Shown: one piece after another, positions 1 to 5,909 of the stretch
Layout: the number at the start of each line of letters is the position of its first letter
How positions within the stretch are numbered: position 1 is the first letter of the stretch
Assembly: GCA_026125625.1 (NCBI GenBank)
Contig: JAHCKU010000120.1
Location: 1 to 8,429, forward strand
Reading direction: 5' to 3'
DNA: 8,429 bases
Origin: Burkholderiales bacterium
Lineage (GTDB): Bacteria > Pseudomonadota > Gammaproteobacteria > Burkholderiales > SHXO01
Notes under the pieces: generated by a model
The model's database searches: none
What the model was told of the DNA's origin: nothing
Seen by the model: only the letters and a program-made list of their open reading frames with translations
Program-made: the position numbers and the translations under genes

Positions 1-20
1 AGCTGTCGGCGTAAGAAGCC

Positions 21-44
21 AATCCCCAGGGCGACCTGGGGATT
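21..44 (+). other. Perfect 10-bp hairpin with GCGA tetraloop
   Basis: Bases 21-30 and 35-44 are exact reverse complements, enclosing the GNRA-type tetraloop GCGA at 31-34. No T tract follows on the + strand (the next bases are CGATTGTCGG), so it is not by itself a canonical intrinsic terminator. It lies 14 nt upstream of a second GNRA-capped hairpin that is a terminator. It could be the last stem of an unseen upstream RNA, a 3'-UTR stabilising stem, or the first of a tandem terminator pair. The structure is seen directly; the role is inferred. Confidence 0.6.
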
Positions 45-58
45 CGATTGTCGGTATG

Positions 59-88
59 ACGCCCGTTCGAAAGAGCGGGCGTTTTTTT
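59..88 (+). terminator. Rho-independent terminator
   Basis: A seven-base-pair GC-rich stem (59-65 with 76-82) continues inward through a U-G wobble (66/75) and two Watson-Crick pairs (67/74, 68/73) to a GAAA tetraloop at 69-72. The descending arm runs into seven T residues at 82-88. This is the classic intrinsic terminator architecture on the + strand. It presumably ends a transcript entering from the left of the window. It stops only 19 nt before the start codon of the SDR gene at 108, leaving no room for an ordinary promoter between the two. It may therefore also attenuate read-through into that gene. Confidence 0.85.
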
Positions 89-107
89 CTTATCGGGACG
101 GAGACGA

Positions 108-905
108 ATGGGCAGACTCGACAACCTGGTGACAGTGGTGACCGGCGCCGCACGCGGCATCGGCCGTGCCATGGCGCTGCGCTATGCAGCAGAAGGCGCG
201 ACCGTGGTGGCAGCAGATCTGAACGAGGAGGGTGTGCGGGCAGTGGCGGAGGAGATGCATGCCACCGGTGCCGTCGCCGAGCCGCTGCGGGTGGACGTCG
301 GCGATCCGGCGCAGTTGCGCGCGCTGATGGATCACGTCGCACAACGCTATGGCAGGCTCGACGTGCTGGTCAACAACGCCGGTGTGGTACGCGTGCGCCC
401 GCTGCTGGAAATCACGCCCGAGGACTGGGACTACGTCAATCACGTGAATGCCCGCGGACTGTTCTTCGCGCTGCAGGCAGGCGCGCGCCAGATGATGAAG
501 CAGCAGCCGCTGGCAGCGGGACGGCCGCGCGGCAAGATCATCAACATCGCCTCGATCGCCGGCCGCAGCGGTCGGCCGATGTTCGCGGCCTATGCAGCAA
601 GCAAGGCAGCCGCCATCAGCATCACACAGTCGGCGGCATCGGGGCTCGCACCGCACGTCACGGTCAATTCCATCTGCCCGGGCGTGGTCGACACCGAGAT
701 GTGGAAGACCATCGATCGGGAATGGACCGAGTCCGATCGCCGCCCCATCGGCGCGGCGTGGCAGGATCGCATCCGCGGCATTCCGATGCAGCGGCCGCAG
801 ACACCCGACGATCTGACCGGCATGGCAGTGTTTCTCGCCAGCGCCGATTCGGACTACATCACCGGCCAGTCCTATAACGTCGACGGCGGCCTGCAGATGA
901 ACTGA
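108..905 (+). CDS. SDR-family NAD(P)-dependent oxidoreductase, SmoS-like
   Basis: A 265-residue classical short-chain dehydrogenase/reductase that should interconvert a secondary alcohol and a ketone with NAD(P) in the cytoplasm. The Rossmann glycine motif TGAARGIG is at residues 12-19. Asp37 at the end of the second strand favours NAD over NADP. NNAG is at 89-92. The catalytic tetrad is Asn114, Ser149, Tyr162 and Lys166 (YAASK). The PG-VVDT segment (191-196) and a C-terminal NVDGG (257-261) are typical of the family. The substrate-loop region (MWKTIDREW) and the DLTGMAVFLAS stretch recall, from memory, sorbitol/galactitol dehydrogenases of the SmoS type, so a polyol or similar substrate is plausible but unproven. 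The ATG at 108 is preceded by GGAG at 100-103 (4 nt spacing) and gives a normal SDR N-terminus. A terminator ends 19 nt upstream. The gene converges on the E1 gene with 9 bp between stop codons. FabG-like acyl reductase is less likely given the substrate loop. Confidence 0.9.
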   Translation: MGRLDNLVTVVTGAARGIGRAMALRYAAEGATVVAADLNEEGVRAVAEEMHATGAVAEPLRVDVGDPAQLRALMDHVAQRYGRLDVLVNNAGVVRVRPLLEITPEDWDYVNHVNARGLFFALQAGARQMMKQQPLAAGRPRGKIINIASIAGRSGRPMFAAYAASKAAAISITQSAASGLAPHVTVNSICPGVVDTEMWKTIDREWTESDRRPIGAAWQDRIRGIPMQRPQTPDDLTGMAVFLASADSDYITGQSYNVDGGLQMN

Positions 906-914
906 GCGTGAGCG

Positions 915-2900
915 CTACACCGTCATCCGGTCGCGCAACACCACCGACTTCACCGACGTGACGATATCGTCCACCGAGGGGATGACCATGCGCTCGAGCT
1001 TGTCGTTGTAAGGCATGGGGTAGTCCTGTGCACCCAGCCGCACGATCGGCGCATCCAGCCAGTCGATCGCCTTCTCCGCCACCAGCGCGGCGACCTCGGC
1101 GCCGAAGCCCCAGCGCTTCCATCCTTCGTGCACGATCACCAGCCGGCTGGTCTTGCGCACCGAGCGGATGATGGCGTCTTCGTCCAGCGGACGCAGCGTG
1201 CGCGGATCGATGACTTCGACATCGATGCCTTCTGCTTCGAGCCGGGAGGCCGCCTGCAGCGCGACATCGACCATGGCCAGGGTCGCGATCACGGTGACGT
1301 CCTGGCCGCTGCGTCTGACAGCCGCCTTGCCGATCGGAATGGCGTATTGCTCTTCCGGCACCACACCTTTCCTGCCGACGTACAGCAGCTTGTGTTCGAG
1401 AAAGATCACCGGATTGTTCTCGCGGATCGCGCTGGTGAGCAGGCCTTTCGCCTCGTAGGGCGAGGAAGGCGCCAGCACCACCAGTCCCGGCACGTGTGTG
1501 AACCAGGCTTCCAGGCTTTGCGAATGCTGCGCGGCCAGGCGGATGCCACCGCCCTGCGGCCCGCGGATCACCAGCGGAACGGTCGGCTTGCCGCCCAGCA
1601 TGAAGCGGAACTTGGCCGACTGGTTCACGATCATGTCCATCATGTGCGTGATGAAGTCGAAGATCTGTACTTCCGCCACCGGACGCATGCCGCTGATCGC
1701 CGATCCCACCGCACATGCAGCGATCGCCGCCTCGGAGATCGGCGTATCGCGCAGGCGCTGCGCACCGAACGTGTCGATCAGTCCGCGCGTGGCGGCGAAG
1801 ATGCCGCCGATCCTGCCGACGTCCTCGCCCAGTACGAACACGTTCGGATCCCGCGCCATCTCCTGCGCCAGCGCCTCCTTGATCGCCTCCGCGAAGGACA
1901 ACTCGCGTGCGCCGCCAAGCTTCGGCTCGGCAGGCGCGTAGTGCGGCGCATAGACGGTGCCGGCGAGATCTTCCATGGTCGGCTCGGGACTGGCCACCGC
2001 AAACGCCTTGGCTGCCGTCAGCTCCGCCTCGACGTCGGCACGTGCCCGGGCGAGCTGTTCGTCGTCGAAGCCGAACTCGCCCTTCAGCCTGCCCTCGAAG
2101 CGCGCGATGGGATCGAGCTTGAGCCAGTCGGCCACTTCTGCGTCGCCGCGATAGCGCGGCAGGTTGGCGCGCATGGAGTGGTCGCCCCAGCGGTAGGTGA
2201 GCGCCTCGATCAGGGTCGGCCCCTCGCCGCCACGGGCACGCGCCACTGCCGCCTGCACCGCTTCGTGCACGGCGAGCACGTCGTTGCCGTCGACGGTGAC
2301 ACCGGGCAGCGAATACGCCTCGGCACGCCTGGCGATGCGGTCGATCGACGTCGATTCCTTGATCGACGTCGACAGGCCGTACTGGTTGTTCTCGCACAGG
2401 TAGACGATGGGCAGCTTCCACAGGGATCCGAGATTGAGGCATTCGTGGAAGATGCCTTCGTTGCACGCGCCGTCGCCGAAGAAGGCGATGCCGATCGCGC
2501 CGTTGCCACGCAGCGCGTTGGCCAGCGCCGCACCGCTGCCGATGCCGATGCCGGCGCCGACGATGCCGTTGGCGCCGAGAATGTTCAGATCGAGATCGGC
2601 GATGTGCATCGATCCGCCCAGTCCCTTGCAGTAGCCGGTGACCCGGCCCATCAGCTCGGCCATCATCTTGCCGAGCGAAGCGCCCTTGGCGATGCAGTGA
2701 CCATGACCGCGATGATGGCTGACCACGAAGTCGGCCTGCGTAAGCGCGGCGCACGCGCCGGCAGCCACCGCTTCCTGTCCCACGTAGCTGTGCGCCGTGC
2801 CCTTGACCAGCCCTTCCTGGAACAGGCCGGTGACGCTCTCGTCGAAGCGGCGGATGCGCAGCATGGTGCGATAGATTTCGTCCAGCGCCTTCCGGTCCAT
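915..2900 (-). CDS. Fused E1 alpha-beta of 2-oxoacid/acetoin dehydrogenase
   Basis: A 661-residue thiamine-diphosphate (ThDP) enzyme fusing both E1 subunits in one chain, alpha part about 1-325 and beta part about 335-661. E1 decarboxylates a 2-oxoacid (or cleaves acetoin) and passes the acyl group to the lipoyl arm of E2. In the alpha half, HRGHGH is at 63-68 and the ThDP/Mg motif runs from GDG (142-144) to NN (171-172). In the beta half, GEDVG is at 358-362, the cofactor-activating Glu is Glu390 (TPISE) and the active-site His is His459 (QHSQ). Their 69-residue separation equals that of Glu59 and His128 in characterised E1 beta chains. The overall character is PdhA/AcoA plus PdhB/AcoB; the substrate cannot be read off. 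The open frame continues to 3065, but the ATG at 2900 has a strong Shine-Dalgarno and matches E1 alpha N-termini. The gene lies 52 nt downstream of the nitronate monooxygenase homologue, probably in one operon. No E2, E3 or lipoate gene is in the window. The alpha loop TYRWGDHS (235-242) departs from the usual YR(H/R)GHS-SD form. Confidence 0.9.
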   Translation of the reverse strand: MDRKALDEIYRTMLRIRRFDESVTGLFQEGLVKGTAHSYVGQEAVAAGACAALTQADFVVSHHRGHGHCIAKGASLGKMMAELMGRVTGYCKGLGGSMHIADLDLNILGANGIVGAGIGIGSGAALANALRGNGAIGIAFFGDGACNEGIFHECLNLGSLWKLPIVYLCENNQYGLSTSIKESTSIDRIARRAEAYSLPGVTVDGNDVLAVHEAVQAAVARARGGEGPTLIEALTYRWGDHSMRANLPRYRGDAEVADWLKLDPIARFEGRLKGEFGFDDEQLARARADVEAELTAAKAFAVASPEPTMEDLAGTVYAPHYAPAEPKLGGARELSFAEAIKEALAQEMARDPNVFVLGEDVGRIGGIFAATRGLIDTFGAQRLRDTPISEAAIAACAVGSAISGMRPVAEVQIFDFITHMMDMIVNQSAKFRFMLGGKPTVPLVIRGPQGGGIRLAAQHSQSLEAWFTHVPGLVVLAPSSPYEAKGLLTSAIRENNPVIFLEHKLLYVGRKGVVPEEQYAIPIGKAAVRRSGQDVTVIATLAMVDVALQAASRLEAEGIDVEVIDPRTLRPLDEDAIIRSVRKTSRLVIVHEGWKRWGFGAEVAALVAEKAIDWLDAPIVRLGAQDYPMPYNDKLERMVIPSVDDIVTSVKSVVLRDRMTV

Positions 2901-2902
2901 CT

Positions 2903-2910
2903 CTCCTCCC
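2903..2910 (-). promoter_or_regulatory. Shine-Dalgarno site fixing the E1 start
   Basis: Read on the minus strand, GGGAGGAG ends 2 nt before the ATG at 2900; its GGAGG core is 4 nt from the ATG. This supports initiation at 2900 and argues against the 55-residue N-terminal extension that would overlap the end of the upstream gene and resembles no E1 sequence. Confidence 0.7.
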
Positions 2911-2952
2911 GCTGTCGTCATGTAGGTGATGATGTGGTGGGCCGCGTCGTGC

Positions 2953-3915
2953 TCAGCGACCCAGCCCCAGGCGCCTGCGCGCCGCCTCGTACTCCGTGCA
3001 CATGCGCGCCACCAGCGCGCGTGCCGGCAGCACCTCGTGGATGTTGCCCACACCCTGCCCCGCACCCCAGATGTCCTTCCACGCCTTCGGACCGGCCGCG
3101 CTGCCGAAGTTCATCTTGGATTTGTCGGCCACCGGCAGGTTGTCCGGGTCCAGGCCGGCCGCCGCCACGCTCGGCTTGAGATAGTTGCCATGCACGCCGG
3201 TGAAGTAAGGCGTATAGACGATATCGGTGGCGCTGCTGTCCACGAGCATCTGCTTGTAGCGGGAGTCGGCATTGGCCTCGAGGGTGGCGATGAAGCGTGT
3301 GCCGACGTAGGCGAAGTCGGCACCGATCGCTTCCGCTGCGAGCACGCCGTTACCGTCGGTGATGGCGCCGGACAGGGCGATCGGCCCGTCGAAGAACTGG
3401 CGCACTTCACGCACCAGGGCAAATGGGCTGAACGTACCGGCATGGCCGCCCGCTCCCGCACACACCAGCACCAGACCGTCGACACCGGCCTCCAGTGCCT
3501 TTTGCGCGTGCCGCACGTTGATTACGTCATGGAATACCACGCCGCCGTAGTCGTGCACGCGCTTCACCACGTCCGCGGGGGAGCGCAGGCTGGTGATGAT
3601 CATGGGCACCTGGTGGCGCACGCACAGGTCCAGATCGTGATCCAGCCGGTCGTTCGACTGATGGATGATCTGGTTCACCGCAAAAGGCGCGATCTTCGCT
3701 TCGGGATGGGCTTTGCGGTGCGCGGCGAGCGCCGATTCGATGGTTGCCAGCCATTCGTCCAGCTTCTCCGCCGGCCGGGCGTTGAGCGCCGGAAACGAGC
3801 CGATCACGCCGCTCGTGCATTGGGCGATGACCAGATCGGGGTTGGATACGATGAACATCGGGGCGGCGATGACGGGCAGGGACATCTGGCTACGCAGCTT
3901 CTCGGCCAAAGACAC
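2953..3915 (-). CDS. Nitronate monooxygenase-like flavoprotein
   Basis: A 320-residue FMN-dependent TIM-barrel protein of the nitronate monooxygenase/2-nitropropane dioxygenase family (COG2070 type). Members oxidise alkyl nitronates to carbonyl compounds and nitrite; others are enoyl reductase-like or uncharacterised. Numbering from the GTG at 3915, the N-terminal APMFIVSNP (18-26) is the usual first-strand motif, and GAGGHAG (154-160, His158) is the conserved loop holding the presumed catalytic histidine. SGAITDGNGV (182-191) and YVGTRFIAT (203-211) form the phosphate-binding strand region, and WGAGQGVG (283-290) is a C-terminal signature. Length fits the family. The ATG at 4026 would add 37 residues of low-complexity, arginine-rich sequence without homology. 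GTG at 3915 has GAGGAG at ideal spacing and gives the expected MSLAEKL-like N-terminus. It is first gene of a probable operon with the E1 fusion, so the real substrate may relate to 2-oxoacid or acetoin metabolism rather than nitroalkanes; that is inference. Confidence 0.88.
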   Translation of the reverse strand: MSLAEKLRSQMSLPVIAAPMFIVSNPDLVIAQCTSGVIGSFPALNARPAEKLDEWLATIESALAAHRKAHPEAKIAPFAVNQIIHQSNDRLDHDLDLCVRHQVPMIITSLRSPADVVKRVHDYGGVVFHDVINVRHAQKALEAGVDGLVLVCAGAGGHAGTFSPFALVREVRQFFDGPIALSGAITDGNGVLAAEAIGADFAYVGTRFIATLEANADSRYKQMLVDSSATDIVYTPYFTGVHGNYLKPSVAAAGLDPDNLPVADKSKMNFGSAAGPKAWKDIWGAGQGVGNIHEVLPARALVARMCTEYEAARRRLGLGR

Positions 3916-3921
3916 TTCGAT

Positions 3922-3927
3922 CTCCTC
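3922..3927 (-). promoter_or_regulatory. Shine-Dalgarno site fixing a GTG start
   Basis: GAGGAG on the minus strand lies exactly 6 nt before GTG at 3915-3913. This decides between three candidate starts of the nitronate monooxygenase homologue: ATG at 4026 (too long, no family resemblance), GTG at 3915 (family-like N-terminus) and an internal ATG at 3885 (10 residues later, leaving almost no sequence ahead of the first barrel strand). Confidence 0.7.
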
Positions 3928-4051
3928 GGGATGGACGTCCTGAACGTTGCCGGCGATCGGCGGCGGCGTCAAGCGGCGGACCGTCAGGCGACGGCAATGA
4001 GACGGCGCTTCCGCCTTGGAGCGCAAGCCTGCCGCAGGCCGCGAAAAGCCT

Positions 4052-4057
4052 TAAAAT
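4052..4057 (+). promoter_or_regulatory. Candidate -10 box of the prfC promoter
   Basis: TAAAAT stands out in a GC-rich 202-bp divergent spacer and is preceded by an AT-richer GAAAAGCCT stretch. A start site near 4064 would give a leader of about 54 nt before prfC. The best -35 at 17 bp spacing (4029-4034, CTGCCG) is weak and is embedded in the palindrome GCCTGC-C-GCAGGC (4027-4039), which could be an operator or chance. The rest of the spacer (3928-4026) shows no convincing promoter for the minus-strand unit, although one must exist upstream of 3915. Confidence 0.4.
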
Positions 4058-4117
4058 GCGCCGCTTTTCCCGGCCTGCCCATTGCATGTCGAAGGCTGGC
4101 CCCGACTTTGTGAACCC

Positions 4118-5743
4118 ATGAGCGATCCGTCCCTGCAAGTCCTGGCCGAACGCGTTGCGCAGCGGCGCACCTTCGCCATCATCTCCCACCCGGACGCGGG
4201 CAAGACCACGCTCACCGAGAAGCTGTTGCTGTTCGCCGGTGCGATCCAGATCGCCGGTAGCGTGAAGGCGCGCAAGGCCGCCCGGCACGCCACCTCGGAC
4301 TGGATGGAAATCGAGAAGCAGCGCGGCATCTCGGTGGCGAGCTCGGTGATGCAGATCGACTACCGCGGTCATGTCATCAACCTGCTGGATACGCCGGGCC
4401 ACCAGGACTTCTCCGAAGACACCTACCGCGTGTTGACCGCGGTGGATGCCGCCCTGATGGTGATCGACGCAGCCACGGGCGTGGAGCCGCAGACCCTGCG
4501 CCTGCTGGAGGTGTGCCGCGCACGCGGCACGCCGATCATCACCTTCGTCAACAAGCTCGACCGCGAAGTGCGGCCGCCGCTCGAGCTGATGGACGAGCTG
4601 GAGCGCGTGCTGGACATGAGCGCGGTACCGATGTCGTGGCCGCTGGGGATGGGCAAACGCTTCCGCGGCGTGTACGACATGGGCAACGACCTGGTGCGCG
4701 TGTTTACCCCCGGCGAGGACCGGCTGGCCGACGACATCGAAATCATCCGCGGCCTCGACAATCCCCAGCTGGCGGCGCGCTTCGGCGAGGAGCTCGAGCT
4801 GGCCCGCCACGACATCGAGCTGCTGCGCGACGCCTCACCGCCGTTTTCGCTGGAGGCGTTCCTCGCCGGGCATCAGACGCCGGTATTCTTCGGTTCCGCG
4901 ATCAACAACTTCGGTGTGCGCGAAGTGCTCGACGCGGTTGTCGACATCGCGCCCGCACCGAGCCCGCGGGTGGCGCTGCAGGGGCCGGTGCAGCCCGACG
5001 GCAAGCGCTTCTCCGGCGTGGTGTTCAAGATCCAGGCGAACATGGATCCCGCCCATCGCGACCGCGTCGTATTCATCCGCGTATGCTCGGGACGTTTCGA
5101 GCGCGGCATGAAGCTGCGCGTGCAGCGCACGGGCAAGGACATCCGTCCCAACAACGTCGTGTCCTTCCTGTCGCAGCGGCGCGAGCTGCTGGACGAGGCC
5201 TATGCCGGCGACATCATCGGCATCCCCACGCACGGCGGCATCCAGCTCGGAGATACCCTCACCGAGGGCGAGCCGTTGCAGTTCACCGGCCTGCCCTTTT
5301 TCGCGCCGGAGATCTTCCGCGGCATCGAGGTGGTCAACCCGCTCAAGACCAAGCAGTTGCGCACCGGGCTGCAGCAATTGGGCGAGGAAGGCGCGATCCA
5401 GGTGTTCCGGCCGCTACGCGGCTCGATGCTGCTGCTGGGCGCGGTCGGCGCCCTGCAGTTCGAGGTCGCTGCGCATCGTCTCAAGCACGAGTACAGCGTC
5501 GAGGCACGTATCCTGTCCTCACCCTATACCTGCGCACGCTGGGTGACCTGCGACGACCCCAGGGAACTCGATCGCTTCGTCACCGGCAATGAAGGACGGC
5601 TGGCCTATGACGCGGCCGAATCCCTCACGCTGCTCACCGGCACCCGTGGCGAGATGAAAGTGGTGCAGGAGATGTGGCCGAAGATCCAGTTCCACGTCCA
5701 GCGCGAGCACGCAGGACTGAAGCTGGAGACGATGACTGCGTGA
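4118..5743 (+). CDS. prfC: Peptide chain release factor 3 (RF3)
   Basis: A 541-residue translational GTPase, close to the usual 526-534 residues. RF3 binds the ribosome after peptide release and promotes departure of RF1/RF2, and contributes to post-peptidyl-transfer quality control. Numbered from ATG 4118, the G1 P-loop SHPDAGKTT is at 23-31, the switch I region contains RGISV (69-73, G2), DTPGH is at 91-95 (G3) and NKLD at 145-148 (G4). SHPDAGKTT and the SDWMEIEKQRGISV context (60-73) are RF3 signatures that separate it from EF-G and LepA. A beta-barrel domain 2 (around 295-380) and the RF3 C-terminal domain (about 390-541) follow. A TTG at 4082 would add 12 residues; ATG 4118 gives the normal MSDP-type N-terminus, although its Shine-Dalgarno is weak. 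The gene is monocistronic here, divergent from the nitronate monooxygenase homologue and convergent with the SDR at 5910. It is a housekeeping gene and a useful anchor for taxonomy. Confidence 0.97.
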   Translation: MSDPSLQVLAERVAQRRTFAIISHPDAGKTTLTEKLLLFAGAIQIAGSVKARKAARHATSDWMEIEKQRGISVASSVMQIDYRGHVINLLDTPGHQDFSEDTYRVLTAVDAALMVIDAATGVEPQTLRLLEVCRARGTPIITFVNKLDREVRPPLELMDELERVLDMSAVPMSWPLGMGKRFRGVYDMGNDLVRVFTPGEDRLADDIEIIRGLDNPQLAARFGEELELARHDIELLRDASPPFSLEAFLAGHQTPVFFGSAINNFGVREVLDAVVDIAPAPSPRVALQGPVQPDGKRFSGVVFKIQANMDPAHRDRVVFIRVCSGRFERGMKLRVQRTGKDIRPNNVVSFLSQRRELLDEAYAGDIIGIPTHGGIQLGDTLTEGEPLQFTGLPFFAPEIFRGIEVVNPLKTKQLRTGLQQLGEEGAIQVFRPLRGSMLLLGAVGALQFEVAAHRLKHEYSVEARILSSPYTCARWVTCDDPRELDRFVTGNEGRLAYDAAESLTLLTGTRGEMKVVQEMWPKIQFHVQREHAGLKLETMTA

Positions 5744-5818
5744 GCGCCGTCCCGGCGAAGCTCGTCCCCGACGGTCAATAGGGACTGCGCCGCCCCGGAA
5801 ACAGGTCACCCTTCGACT

Positions 5819-5903
5819 CGTCGCCCCGGCGCAGGCCGGGACCCAGCGGCAGCAGATCAGGCTCTGCACGACGTAGTGGATTCCGGCTTGCGCCGGCATG
5901 ACG
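5819..5903. repeat. REP-like inverted palindromic repeat
   Basis: Two roughly 30-nt imperfect copies in opposite orientation (5819-5848 and 5874-5903) both begin, read inward, with CGTC and a shared CCGGCGCA core. Each half is itself a hairpin: 5825-5830 pairs with 5835-5840 around GCAG, and 5883-5887 pairs with 5892-5896 around TTGC. Read on the minus strand, the right copy encodes the peptide PAQAGIH and the left copy VPACAGAT. These are well known spurious translations of dispersed repeats in GC-rich proteobacterial genomes. It fills the convergent spacer between prfC and the SDR at 5910, where it could act as a bidirectional mRNA 3'-end stem; no T tract is present. Confidence 0.75.
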
Positions 5904-5909
5904 GCACAT

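Noticed and set aside
3..14. Possible tail of an upstream + strand gene ending CTG TCG GCG TAA
   Set aside because: Only three codons are visible and a TAA occurs often by chance. It would fit the downstream terminator, but there is no supporting evidence inside the window.
56..877. Long + strand open frame overlapping the first SDR in another frame
   Set aside because: Its translation is Arg/Gly/His-rich with no family motif, while the overlapping frame encodes a complete SDR with all catalytic residues. It is a GC-driven shadow.
2901..3065. N-terminal extension of the E1 protein to 3065
   Set aside because: It overlaps the 3' end of the nitronate monooxygenase gene, has no E1 homology, and a strong Shine-Dalgarno precedes ATG 2900.
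1128..3179. 683-codon + strand open frame antisense to the E1 gene
   Set aside because: It is opposite a gene with intact ThDP and active-site motifs, rich in Arg, His and Asp without recognisable domains. Such antisense frames are common in GC-rich codon usage.
2926..4113. 395-codon + strand open frame antisense to the nitronate monooxygenase homologue
   Set aside because: No motif is recognisable and it runs through a conserved gene on the opposite strand and into the divergent promoter region.
3890..5592. Open frames of 306 and 359 codons on either strand overlapping prfC
   Set aside because: prfC is unambiguous from its G1-G4 motifs; these frames are compositional shadows.
5744..5818. 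Intrinsic terminator for prfC
   Set aside because: Only a weak 5-bp stem (GTCCC 5764-5768 with GGGAC 5781-5785, 12-nt loop) without a T tract is present. The REP-like hairpins further on are the only stable structures.
5519..5899. 126-codon minus-strand frame containing PAQAGIH and VPACAGAT
   Set aside because: Those peptides are the translation of the REP-like repeat, and the rest is antisense to the end of prfC. Not a protein gene.
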